A stretch of DNA of 6,330 nucleotides from Bacillota bacterium. Its GTDB lineage: Bacteria > Bacillota > Clostridia > Oscillospirales > Ruminococcaceae. The stretch is from NCBI GenBank assembly GCA_023439835.1, contig JAEXUW010000023.1, positions 1 to 6,330 of the forward strand, in the 5' to 3' direction. Made by a program: the position numbers and the translations under genes. Shown here piece by piece: positions 1 to 6,330 of the stretch. Position 1 is the stretch's first letter. Each line of letters opens with the position of its first letter. The notes under the pieces are model-generated. The model was not told the DNA's origin. It did no database searches and saw only the letters and a program-made list of their open reading frames with translations.

Positions 1-3000
1 ATAGCTCAGCTCTGTTTTTTTCAGAGCTATCATGAAGCAGAGCTTATTATGATAACAGATGAAGTAGGAGCTTCTGAATTCGATTGGATACGCTGGTATC
101 CTCATTGTAAGGTTAAGAGTATCAATAGCTCTGGACTTATTAGCGGCGAAAACCATCGTGATCAGGTGCTTGGAAATATCACTCAGGTTTTAAAAGCTAG
201 AAAGCAGAAAAAGGACGAGGAAAAGAAAAATGGTGTTTTCCTCCCCTACTATATATTTGTAATCGACAATCCAAAGCTTGTTGTCAATCACAGCATTATG
301 GAATATCTCCAGTCAAGTTCAGAGGGAATGGGCTTTTGCATAATTTATACGACAAATATTCAGGCGAATCTCCCTGACAACATAAAAACAATAGTTGTTT
401 TGAATAGCAATGAAAGCGGAACGCTTTTAATGAATGAAGGCGTTCTTTTGAAAAAACCTCTTAATCTTCAAAAAGCTAACAGTATTGATTTTGAAAGAAT
501 GTCGCGCACTCTTACTCCAATAATTCATAATCCCGGCGTGTCAACCCAAATCCCTGAAAGCATAAATTTTCTTGAAATGTACGGTGTCAAAAAGCCATCA
601 GAAATCCCTATTTCAGAACTTTGGAAAAAGAATGCATCCTTCAAATCACTAGCTGTTCCTCTTGGAGTCAGGGCGAAAAATGATTATGTATATCTTGATC
701 TCCATGAAAAAGCACACGGCCCACACGGTCTTGTCGCTGGAACAACAGGCTCGGGAAAATCAGAGATTCTTCAATCATATATTTTATCACTGGCTGTGAA
801 CTTTCATCCGTATGAGGTAGGTTTTTTGCTTATTGACTATAAAGGCGGAGGAATGGCAAATCTTTTCAGTAAGCTTCCCCATCTTCTCGGAACAATCACT
901 AATCTTGACGGAAGCGAAAGCATGAGAGCACTTGCATCAATAAAAAGTGAGCTTTCCCGCAGGCAAAGGATTTTTAACGATGCAGGTGTTAACAACATCA
1001 ATCAGTACACAAAGCTGTTTCGTTGCGGAAAAACAAGGATAGCACTCCCTCACCTTTTTATTATTTCCGATGAATTTGCCGAATTAAAAAAAGAACAGCC
1101 GGAATTCATGAGTGAGCTTGTCAGCGCTGCAAGAATCGGGCGAAGCTTAGGTGTTCATCTTATTCTTGCCACCCAAAAACCGACAGGAGTAGTAGATGAT
1201 CAGATATGGAGTAACTCAAAATTTAAGCTGGCTTTAAAGGTTCAGGATGAATCAGACAGTAAAGAGGTATTAAAAACCTCAGATGCTGCAAGAATTACTC
1301 AGCCCGGAAGAGCATATCTTCAGGTTGGGAATAATGAAATTTATGAGCTTTTTCAGTCAGCTTGGAGTGGTGCTTCGTATAGTGAAGCAGATACAGAACG
1401 AGGCTTTGATGACAGGGTTTATCTGATAAATTCTCTGGGTCAGGGCAAGCTGATTAATCAAGATTTGAGCAGCGCGGAAAATGAAGAAAGCAAGCTAACT
1501 CAACTTGAAGCTGTTGTTGAGGAAATAAACACAATTTATTCGTCAACGGCTTCTGTACCAGTTGAAAAACCATGGCTTCCGCCACTTAAAACTGAAATAG
1601 TATCTCCTCATATACATATAACTGATGCAGATGTTTCAAGTATTTTTACCAGTGACCTTACAGTGCCTTTGGGAATTGTAGATATACCAGAAAAACAGAA
1701 GCAGACAGAGTTCATTCACAGCTTTGAAAAAGACGGTAATATGGCTGTGTTTGGTGCGCCTGGTTTCGGAAAATCAACCACACTTATGACACTAGCTTTA
1801 ACTCTTGCGCTTAAAAACTCACCATTGCTTTTACATTTTTATGCGCTTGACCTTGGGAATTCAGCGCTTATTCAGTTAAAGGGACTTCCGCATACCGCAG
1901 ACTATCTGTCTTTTGATGAGGATGAAAAAAGAGCAAAGCTGACAAAGCTTCTTCTTGAAGAAATGAGACAAAGAAAGACTCTTTTCGCAAGAGAAAATGC
2001 GATTAATTTCAGAATGTATAATTCTGTTGCCGAAAAAAAGCTTCCGGCTATTGTTGTATTTATTGACAACTATGACGTGGTTAAGGAGCTGGGGCTTGAG
2101 TTTGAAGAATTTATCGGGAAATTATCCCGCGATGGTACGGGAATTGGTATATACACTGTTATCACTGCTTCAAGAGTAAATTCGGTAAGATATGCGGTGC
2201 TAAATAACATTAAGAACAAGATAGCACAGTTTATGTTTGAAACGTCTGAAATAACTCCGGTTGTAGGCAGAACTAATTACAAACTTCCGGAAATAAGAGG
2301 ACGGGCGCTTGTTAAGGTTAATGATGTCTGTCTGATGCAGTGCTATGCTCCTGCACCAGTAAATGATGAAACTGAATATGTTAAGAATATAGGGCAGATA
2401 GTTTTTGCAATTAAGTCTCAAAACACCGCACCTGAAGCTCCCCATATCCGTATGCTTCCTGATGTGCTCAGGTATGATGAAATGCTTGCGAATACGAAAA
2501 GAGAAAGTAATCTGTTATGCGTGGGTGTTGATGCCGAAAACGTTGATGTTCAATTTATTAACACTGATGTATCTGTTCATCTTGTTGTGGGTTCGCCTCA
2601 GTCAGGAAAAACTAACGTTCTAAGGCTTATTGCTAACCAAAGCACGAATAACAGGGTTTTCATATCAGATTCAAGAGGCTATGATCTTCAGCAGTTTAGC
2701 ACAGTGCCGAACATTACCTACGCCGGGAACGAAGCTGATATGCAGGAATTTTACACTGGAATTATGAATACAGTTTCCGAAAGAAAATCAGCGTTTGAAG
2801 AAAGCGGCGTTGGGCAGCGTCCCAAGGACTTTTATTCAAAGCTTCAGCCTGTTATTTTGCTGATTGATGATGCTGACAGATTTATTGAAATGTGCAAGCC
2901 GATTGCACAGAAAATGGAGCAGTTAATCGCACAAGCTGTTGAGTGTGGAATATGTATTATTGCTTCGACACTTCCTTCAAGGCTTAGGGGATATGATAAC

Positions 3001-3165
3001 ATTTCCAAGCTTTTAAAGGAATCACAAAGCGGAATAATTCTTGGGAATCCCACAGAACAGTCGCTGTTTTCTTTTCAAGCTCCAAGAGGCTATAGGCAGC
3101 AAACGGACATGGGCTTTTTGTATTCACGCGGAATCAGCAGGCTGATAAAAATTCCGCTAGTATAG
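1..3165 (+). CDS. essC: Type VII secretion motor ATPase EssC, FtsK/SpoIIIE family (5' partial)
   Basis: This is the membrane-anchored motor of the Firmicutes type VII system, which binds and drives export of WXG100 and related substrates. The frame is open from base 1 with no stop before the first ATG at base 49, and the codons ahead of that ATG continue family-like sequence (SYHEAELIM, then FDWIRWYPH), so the true start is upstream. Counting residues from base 1 (1054 in view), three ATPase domains are visible. D1 has Walker A GTTGSGKS at 247-254, the DYKGGGM segment at 279-285, Walker B ending in D357-E358, and ATQKP near 390-394. D2 has Walker A GAPGFGKS at 585-592 and Walker B FIDN with D689. 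D3 has GSPQSGKT at 864-871 and LIDD with D956. Only D1 has the Asp-Glu pair expected for hydrolysis; D2 and D3 have Asp-Asn and Asp-Asp. Full EssC proteins are about 1,450-1,500 residues, so the N-terminal FHA domains and membrane segments, roughly 430 residues, are missing to the left. The family call is very secure. Confidence 0.96.
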   Translation: MAQLCFFQSYHEAELIMITDEVGASEFDWIRWYPHCKVKSINSSGLISGENHRDQVLGNITQVLKARKQKKDEEKKNGVFLPYYIFVIDNPKLVVNHSIMEYLQSSSEGMGFCIIYTTNIQANLPDNIKTIVVLNSNESGTLLMNEGVLLKKPLNLQKANSIDFERMSRTLTPIIHNPGVSTQIPESINFLEMYGVKKPSEIPISELWKKNASFKSLAVPLGVRAKNDYVYLDLHEKAHGPHGLVAGTTGSGKSEILQSYILSLAVNFHPYEVGFLLIDYKGGGMANLFSKLPHLLGTITNLDGSESMRALASIKSELSRRQRIFNDAGVNNINQYTKLFRCGKTRIALPHLFIISDEFAELKKEQPEFMSELVSAARIGRSLGVHLILATQKPTGVVDDQIWSNSKFKLALKVQDESDSKEVLKTSDAARITQPGRAYLQVGNNEIYELFQSAWSGASYSEADTERGFDDRVYLINSLGQGKLINQDLSSAENEESKLTQLEAVVEEINTIYSSTASVPVEKPWLPPLKTEIVSPHIHITDADVSSIFTSDLTVPLGIVDIPEKQKQTEFIHSFEKDGNMAVFGAPGFGKSTTLMTLALTLALKNSPLLLHFYALDLGNSALIQLKGLPHTADYLSFDEDEKRAKLTKLLLEEMRQRKTLFARENAINFRMYNSVAEKKLPAIVVFIDNYDVVKELGLEFEEFIGKLSRDGTGIGIYTVITASRVNSVRYAVLNNIKNKIAQFMFETSEITPVVGRTNYKLPEIRGRALVKVNDVCLMQCYAPAPVNDETEYVKNIGQIVFAIKSQNTAPEAPHIRMLPDVLRYDEMLANTKRESNLLCVGVDAENVDVQFINTDVSVHLVVGSPQSGKTNVLRLIANQSTNNRVFISDSRGYDLQQFSTVPNITYAGNEADMQEFYTGIMNTVSERKSAFEESGVGQRPKDFYSKLQPVILLIDDADRFIEMCKPIAQKMEQLIAQAVECGICIIASTLPSRLRGYDNISKLLKESQSGIILGNPTEQSLFSFQAPRGYRQQTDMGFLYSRGISRLIKIPLV

Positions 3166-3202
3166 TGGAAGGTAAATTTTGAATTTTGATATATGTGAAA
3201 AT

Positions 3203-3210
3203 GAGGGGAA
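3203..3210 (+). promoter_or_regulatory. Ribosome binding site of the EsaA-like gene
   Basis: GAGGGGAA lies four bases before the ATG at 3215. It supports that start, which also places a clean N-terminal membrane segment at residues 7-29. The rest of the 49-base gap after essC is AT-rich and shows no terminator hairpin. Confidence 0.7.
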
Positions 3211-3214
3211 GTAA

Positions 3215-5230
3215 ATGAAAAACGGTATTCTGAACAAAGTAGTTTTTTCTTTAGTGCTTTGCTTTTTTCTTGTATTGGGAATATGGCTTGGCATTTCAGC
3301 CGATATTTCCGTCGCTGAAAAAGACATGGCACATAAGGAAGGGATCAGCACAACTATTGCTGTTGTGAATCAGGATATGGGTGCTATAAATCTCGGAGCA
3401 AAAGAGAACTACTCATCAGCAATAATTGAAACGCTTGATGAAGGTTTTGTTTTGGTTTCACCTCAGGCGGCACAGGCTGGCTATGACAGCGGATTATATG
3501 GTGCTGTTGTGACTTTTCCCTCTTCCCTATCACAACAGGTTGTTGCGATAAATTCCACACACCCTGAGCAGGTTAATCTGGATTTTATTATCAATTCTCA
3601 GATGTCTGAAAAAAACTACATAGATTCTTATAAGAAAATAATAGATTTGCAGTATAACATAAATGAAATGCTGTCATATATGTATGTTTATTCAATATAT
3701 ACTGAATTTCATTCTGCACAGAATATGACAAATAAGCTTTTTCAAAATGATGCTGATGATATGATGGCACTTTCTCAGGTTCAGCTGACGAATTTTACCG
3801 AGAATCTTGATCTTGGCAATGTTCCGAACCCCGGGTTTTATCCGGAGCTTCTGAATTTCTATGAATTTGTTGAACAGGTCAGAGGCTATGCAAATAATAT
3901 TTCAGATGAATATATGGACAGCTACGCAAAAGCAAAAGCAGATTTTAAAGTTTTCGGTGAAAATTTAGCAAACCTCTCAAGCTCAATTAAAACTGATGCT
4001 GATAATTGGATTTTGGAAATGGAGCAATGGAAAAACGATCTTCTTTTGTATGATGCTGCGGTTGCAGATTACGCGGCCCAAATGACACAGTGGGGTATTG
4101 AAGCAAGTCAGTGGAAGGCGCTGGTTGATGACTGGCAGGCTCAGCTTCAGATTTTTAAAGATGAGGCTGATGCTTTAAAATCAACCGTTGAACAATTTCA
4201 GGCTGATGCGGCGGCTTTTTCTTTACAGACGAATCAGTGGAAATCTGTTGCTCAAAACTGGGGAAATGCTATTCTTTCAAGCCAAAGCTCAAGAGAATTT
4301 GCAGTGGTTTCTGCCCTTAGCAAGTACAGCTTGAATTACACTAACATGAATATATATAATCAGGCACTAACCGAATGGAGAATCGCTTTGCAGATTTATT
4401 TGGCAAATGGTGAATCAGGCGATGCACCGACCCTTGTTCTGCCGGAAGGTTTTACATATCCTGTTTATCTTAATGAGCTTGGTGAATGGAACACTGAAAT
4501 ATTTGAACAGTGTCCGTCTGTATCCGACGATACGGTAGCAGGAGTTTCCGTTTCAATTAATCCTCCAGCCGAATTCGCTGGAATGCCCGAGGTTGGCGAG
4601 CTTCCTCAAGCGCCGGAAAAGCCTGAAGTTGCAGTTCCAAAACAGCCCGACACTTTCAGAACTGCCCTTCTTGAAATGTCGACCGCAGTTTATAAGTATA
4701 ACCCGGAGTCGTATCTTACATCAGAAGTAAGACAATCAATATATGGATATGTTAATTCATATTCAAATCACGTTTATGAAGTAAAAGAAAAAATGGATAA
4801 AAATCTTGAAACAAACATCACAAAGCTTGATGAAACCTATGTCATGTTCAATGATTATGTTTCTAACCTAAAAGATAGTGCGCTTGAATGTCACGATACT
4901 GAGCAAAAAAATCTTGATACTGCTCTAAACAATTTTTATACCGCAAAAACTGCAACAAGCACCGAAAACAGGCTGCTTGTAGGCGATTTTGCAAAAATGA
5001 TGCCAAACAGTAGAATAGCTTCGGTTTTGAATACAGATGTTGTGGAATTTACCGTCGCACCAGTCAGCTTTGTAAGTACCAACATTAGAACCCCACAGGA
5101 TAAATCAGCACAAGAAATCTTCCAAGACAGAATAGGAACACTGGTTATTGCCGCTTTTTCAGCTGTTTGCATAGCAATTCTTATCGCACTAGCTAGGTTT
5201 TTGTATAGGAGAAGTAAAACGGATAATTAA
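3215..5230 (+). CDS. EsaA/YueB/Pip-like type VII secretion membrane protein with long aromatic heptad coiled coil
   Basis: Predicted membrane protein of 671 residues, probably the surface-projecting EsaA-like component of the secretion channel. A short cytoplasmic start is followed by a membrane segment (about 7-29). The ectodomain then opens with AVVNQDMGAINLG, the signature seen near the start of YhgE/Pip/EsaA/YueB proteins. Residues 237-349 form an unbroken heptad series with a large hydrophobic residue at every seventh place, including W265, W272, W293, W300, W307, W342 and W349. A proline-rich stretch (eight prolines in 450-478) probably breaks or turns the rod, and a second helical region follows (about 480-590). 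One C-terminal membrane segment (about 641-663) ends in a basic RRSK tail. S. aureus EsaA (about 1,000 residues) and YueB have several C-terminal membrane segments; this protein has one, so both ends should be cytoplasmic. It lies 49 bases after essC and 22 before the next gene. The role rests on the N-terminal signature, topology and context; a distinct EsaA-like subfamily or another Pip-like protein remains possible. Confidence 0.82.
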   Translation: MKNGILNKVVFSLVLCFFLVLGIWLGISADISVAEKDMAHKEGISTTIAVVNQDMGAINLGAKENYSSAIIETLDEGFVLVSPQAAQAGYDSGLYGAVVTFPSSLSQQVVAINSTHPEQVNLDFIINSQMSEKNYIDSYKKIIDLQYNINEMLSYMYVYSIYTEFHSAQNMTNKLFQNDADDMMALSQVQLTNFTENLDLGNVPNPGFYPELLNFYEFVEQVRGYANNISDEYMDSYAKAKADFKVFGENLANLSSSIKTDADNWILEMEQWKNDLLLYDAAVADYAAQMTQWGIEASQWKALVDDWQAQLQIFKDEADALKSTVEQFQADAAAFSLQTNQWKSVAQNWGNAILSSQSSREFAVVSALSKYSLNYTNMNIYNQALTEWRIALQIYLANGESGDAPTLVLPEGFTYPVYLNELGEWNTEIFEQCPSVSDDTVAGVSVSINPPAEFAGMPEVGELPQAPEKPEVAVPKQPDTFRTALLEMSTAVYKYNPESYLTSEVRQSIYGYVNSYSNHVYEVKEKMDKNLETNITKLDETYVMFNDYVSNLKDSALECHDTEQKNLDTALNNFYTAKTATSTENRLLVGDFAKMMPNSRIASVLNTDVVEFTVAPVSFVSTNIRTPQDKSAQEIFQDRIGTLVIAAFSAVCIAILIALARFLYRRSKTDN

Positions 5231-5238
5231 TAATTTTG

Positions 5239-5246
5239 AAAGGAAG
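5239..5246 (+). promoter_or_regulatory. Ribosome binding site deciding the start of the small helical gene
   Basis: AAAGGAAG ends six bases before the ATG at 5253. A second in-frame ATG at 5268 (residue 6) has no comparable site in front of it, so 5253 is preferred. Confidence 0.65.
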
Positions 5247-5252
5247 TTTTTT

Positions 5253-5645
5253 ATGAATGCAATCATAATGAAAGAAGCATCCGAATTAAGAACAAGGATT
5301 AATGGGCTTGAACAAAAAGCCATAAACTATCAACAGGTTGTTCAGGCACGCCAGAGTGAAGCTGGTAATTTTGAAAATTTGATGTCCGATTCTGCAGAAA
5401 TTGATAGAAATAGCAGTTCCTTAATTGGAAATATTGTTTCAGCAATTAATTTCGAAGGAATAAATACAGGATTATCTTTTGCATTAAATGATGTTGGTTC
5501 AAATTCTAACACTATTAGCAACCAATCCATTGACGATATAAATAATCTGATTAACAAGGAACAGCTTGAAATTGAACGAATGAGAGAAGAAATTCGTGAA
5601 CTTGAGATGCGGCTTGAAGATCTAAATGGATCAATATTTTTTTAA
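5253..5645 (+). CDS. Small helical-hairpin protein in T7SS operon, family not recognised
   Basis: Soluble protein of 130 residues with no signal peptide, membrane segment or cysteine. Two amphipathic helices are visible. The N-terminal one has heptad-spaced core residues L12, I16, L19, A23, Y26 and V30. The C-terminal one is highly charged with a/d-type residues I100, I107, M110, I114, L117, L121 and L124. The middle (about 45-95) is rich in Ser, Asn and Gly and includes NFEGINTG, where F67-x-G69 sits roughly where a WXG100 protein has its W-x-G turn. Size and hairpin form fit the small helical partners found beside type VII substrates in Bacillus and Streptococcus (the DUF5082/DUF5344-like YwqH/YwqI proteins and the Lap adaptors of LXG toxins), but I see no motif that proves membership. 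It lies 22 bases after the EsaA-like gene and 15 before the WXG100 gene. It may be an exported WXG-like subunit or an intracellular targeting partner; the function is inferred from context only. Confidence 0.8.
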   Translation: MNAIIMKEASELRTRINGLEQKAINYQQVVQARQSEAGNFENLMSDSAEIDRNSSSLIGNIVSAINFEGINTGLSFALNDVGSNSNTISNQSIDDINNLINKEQLEIERMREEIRELEMRLEDLNGSIFF

Positions 5646-5647
5646 TG

Positions 5648-5653
5648 AAGGAG
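5648..5653 (+). promoter_or_regulatory. Ribosome binding site of the WXG100 gene
   Basis: A consensus AAGGAG is placed seven bases before the ATG at 5661. It is the best Shine-Dalgarno match in the window, consistent with high expression of a WXG100 protein. Confidence 0.75.
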
Positions 5654-5660
5654 AATAACA

Positions 5661-5987
5661 ATGGGTGAAAATTTTCAGTTATCACAAAATAGTGTTAATA
5701 ATGTATTTAAAATATTTGAAGACAGTGCACATGAGGTTTTAGAGGCACTAAAGGCTTATCAGCTTTCACTGGATGGTGTTCTGGGAACAGGCTGGAAGGG
5801 CAAGGCGGCTGAAAAATTTACTGCAATTATTGAGGAATATGAAAAAACTACGCAGAGCTTTATAACGGAAATAAAAAATTTTAGCAACGTAATGGAGCAA
5901 TGCGGTGGAGAATATATCACGCTTGAAAACGAGGGCAATAAAATTGGAAAAGACATCGAGGACGATAATGGGGAGGCTTTGACATGA
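5661..5987 (+). CDS. WXG100 family type VII secretion substrate (EsxA-like)
   Basis: Small helical-hairpin protein of 108 residues, the usual length for the ESAT-6/WXG100 family, exported as a dimer by the EssC-driven system. The first helix (about 8-40) leads to the turn GTGWKGKAAEKF, with the defining W45-K46-G47 followed by A49, A50 and F53. The second helix runs to about residue 80. Near its end, Y85-I-T-L-E89 fits the YxxxD/E export signal recognised by the motor ATPase. A charged tail (GKDIEDDNGEALT) follows. There is no Sec signal peptide, as expected. One cysteine (C81) lies near the end of helix two. It is 15 bases after the small helical gene, and its stop overlaps the next start as ATGA, so the two are probably translated together. 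The family call is secure. Whether it is the general EsxA-like subunit or a dedicated partner of the next gene's product cannot be settled here. Confidence 0.93.
   Translation: MGENFQLSQNSVNNVFKIFEDSAHEVLEALKAYQLSLDGVLGTGWKGKAAEKFTAIIEEYEKTTQSFITEIKNFSNVMEQCGGEYITLENEGNKIGKDIEDDNGEALT
5970..5976 (+). promoter_or_regulatory. Ribosome binding site deciding the start of the last gene
   Basis: GGGGAGG inside the end of the WXG100 gene lies seven bases before the ATG at 5984. The downstream protein has further in-frame Met codons at residues 5, 8, 12 and 15. This site and the ATGA overlap favour the first one. Confidence 0.7.
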
Positions 5988-6330
5988 AAACAGGTATGCC
6001 GGGCATGGTTAAAGGTATGATTTCAATGAATTTTTTGGCGGTTGAGGAAATATTAATAAGCATTGATGGGCTGATTAAAAGGCTGTATAGTAAAAATGAA
6101 AGAATAAGACATACAATTAGTCGGCTTGAGCGCTGCACAGGAACACGTGAAAACCCACACGACCATAATGTTGAAATATCAGCATATACGCGGGTTCTTA
6201 GAAAGAATGAAAAGGACATCAAAAACTTATCGACTATATACGGGCAAATAGATAATTTCAAAAACTGCACTCAACAAACCGACCAAAGACTGGCGAAGCT
6301 AATATATGACACCTTTCCCGAATATGTCAC
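5984..6330 (+). CDS. Helical protein coupled to the WXG100 gene, family not recognised (3' partial)
   Basis: The frame opens at the ATG overlapping the WXG100 stop (ATGA) and stays open to the right edge, giving 115 complete residues and no stop, so the gene is cut by the window. After a Met- and Gly-rich start (residues 1-15), two long amphipathic helices are likely. The first covers about 17-50, the second about 62-107, joined by a polar loop with TGTRENPHDHN (52-62). The visible part then runs into DTFPEYV. Cysteines are at 51 and 95. The chain is basic and has no Sec signal or membrane segment. A helical hairpin right after a WXG100 gene, with translational coupling, is what the N-terminal targeting domain of a type VII effector (LXG-like) or a second WXG-like subunit would look like. 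I see no clear LXG or toxin motif, and the part that would carry a toxin lies outside the window. The reading frame is well supported by its ribosome site and context; the function is inferred. Confidence 0.78.
   Translation, partial: MKTGMPGMVKGMISMNFLAVEEILISIDGLIKRLYSKNERIRHTISRLERCTGTRENPHDHNVEISAYTRVLRKNEKDIKNLSTIYGQIDNFKNCTQQTDQRLAKLIYDTFPEYV

Noticed and set aside
1..30. Overlapping inverted repeats around a T-run: AGCTCTG (8-14) with CAGAGCT (22-28), or ATAGCTC (1-7) with GAGCTAT (24-30), resembling a hairpin or terminator before essC
   Set aside because: The reading frame runs straight through it and continues EssC-like sequence, so it lies inside the coding region. The T-run is in the loop rather than after the stem.
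49..51. ATG at base 49 as the start of EssC
   Set aside because: The frame is open upstream to base 1, no ribosome site precedes the ATG, and the preceding codons fit the family. The protein would also lack its membrane anchor.
3166..3214. A promoter in the 49-base gap between essC and the EsaA-like gene (TTGAAT and TATATG stretches)
   Set aside because: The elements are not spaced as a -35/-10 pair and the region is simply AT-rich. Read-through from essC is the simpler view.
3090..3351. Short minus-strand open frames opposite the start of the EsaA-like gene
   Set aside because: They are antisense to a membrane segment and a family motif, share no recognisable domain, and have no supporting ribosome sites.
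5619..5643. GATC/GATC mini-palindrome followed by a run of T at the end of the small helical gene, a possible terminator
   Set aside because: The stem is only four base pairs and AT-rich, the T-run is within codons, and a strong ribosome site follows at once. It is too weak to be called a terminator.
5917..6270. A 117-codon open frame on the minus strand opposite the last gene
   Set aside because: It has no ribosome site before its ATG, overlaps the end of the well-supported WXG100 gene, and has the patchy Cys/Ser/Phe/Ile-rich composition typical of an antisense shadow.

Overview
The window holds part of a type VII secretion locus of the Firmicutes kind (T7SSb). All genes read on the + strand and are closely spaced. 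Two signs point to a low-GC Gram-positive anaerobe, probably of the Clostridia (a Ruminococcus- or Lachnospiraceae-like organism). First, the DNA is visibly AT-rich, with strong AGGAG-type ribosome binding sites. Second, a three-ATPase EssC stands beside an EsaA/YueB-like protein. The exact genus cannot be told from this window.

Layout. Bases 1-3165 carry the 3' part of essC, the motor ATPase of the system; the reading frame is open to the left edge, so the start lies upstream. After 49 bases comes an EsaA/YueB/Pip-like membrane protein (3215-5230). Its ectodomain contains a long, unbroken heptad repeat with a large, mostly aromatic residue at every seventh position. After a 22-base gap comes a small helical-hairpin protein of unknown family (5253-5645). 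Fifteen bases on is a WXG100 protein (5661-5987) with both the W-x-G turn and a C-terminal YxxxE export-type motif. Its stop codon overlaps the start of a last gene by four bases (ATGA). That gene (5984 to the right edge, incomplete) encodes a mostly helical protein I do not recognise; by position it is a candidate substrate or partner of the secretion system. No stretch without a gene exceeds about 50 bases, and I see no terminator or convincing promoter between the genes, so one operon is likely.

How they would work together: EssC is the hexameric motor that recognises substrates bearing a WXG turn and a YxxxD/E tail. The EsaA-like protein would form the part of the channel that projects outward through the cell wall. 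The WXG100 protein, the small helical protein and the last gene would be exported substrates or their helical partners. EssA, EssB and EsaB are not in the window. The order essC, esaA-like, small helical gene, WXG100 differs from the staphylococcal order, where esxA comes first and essC last among the core genes.
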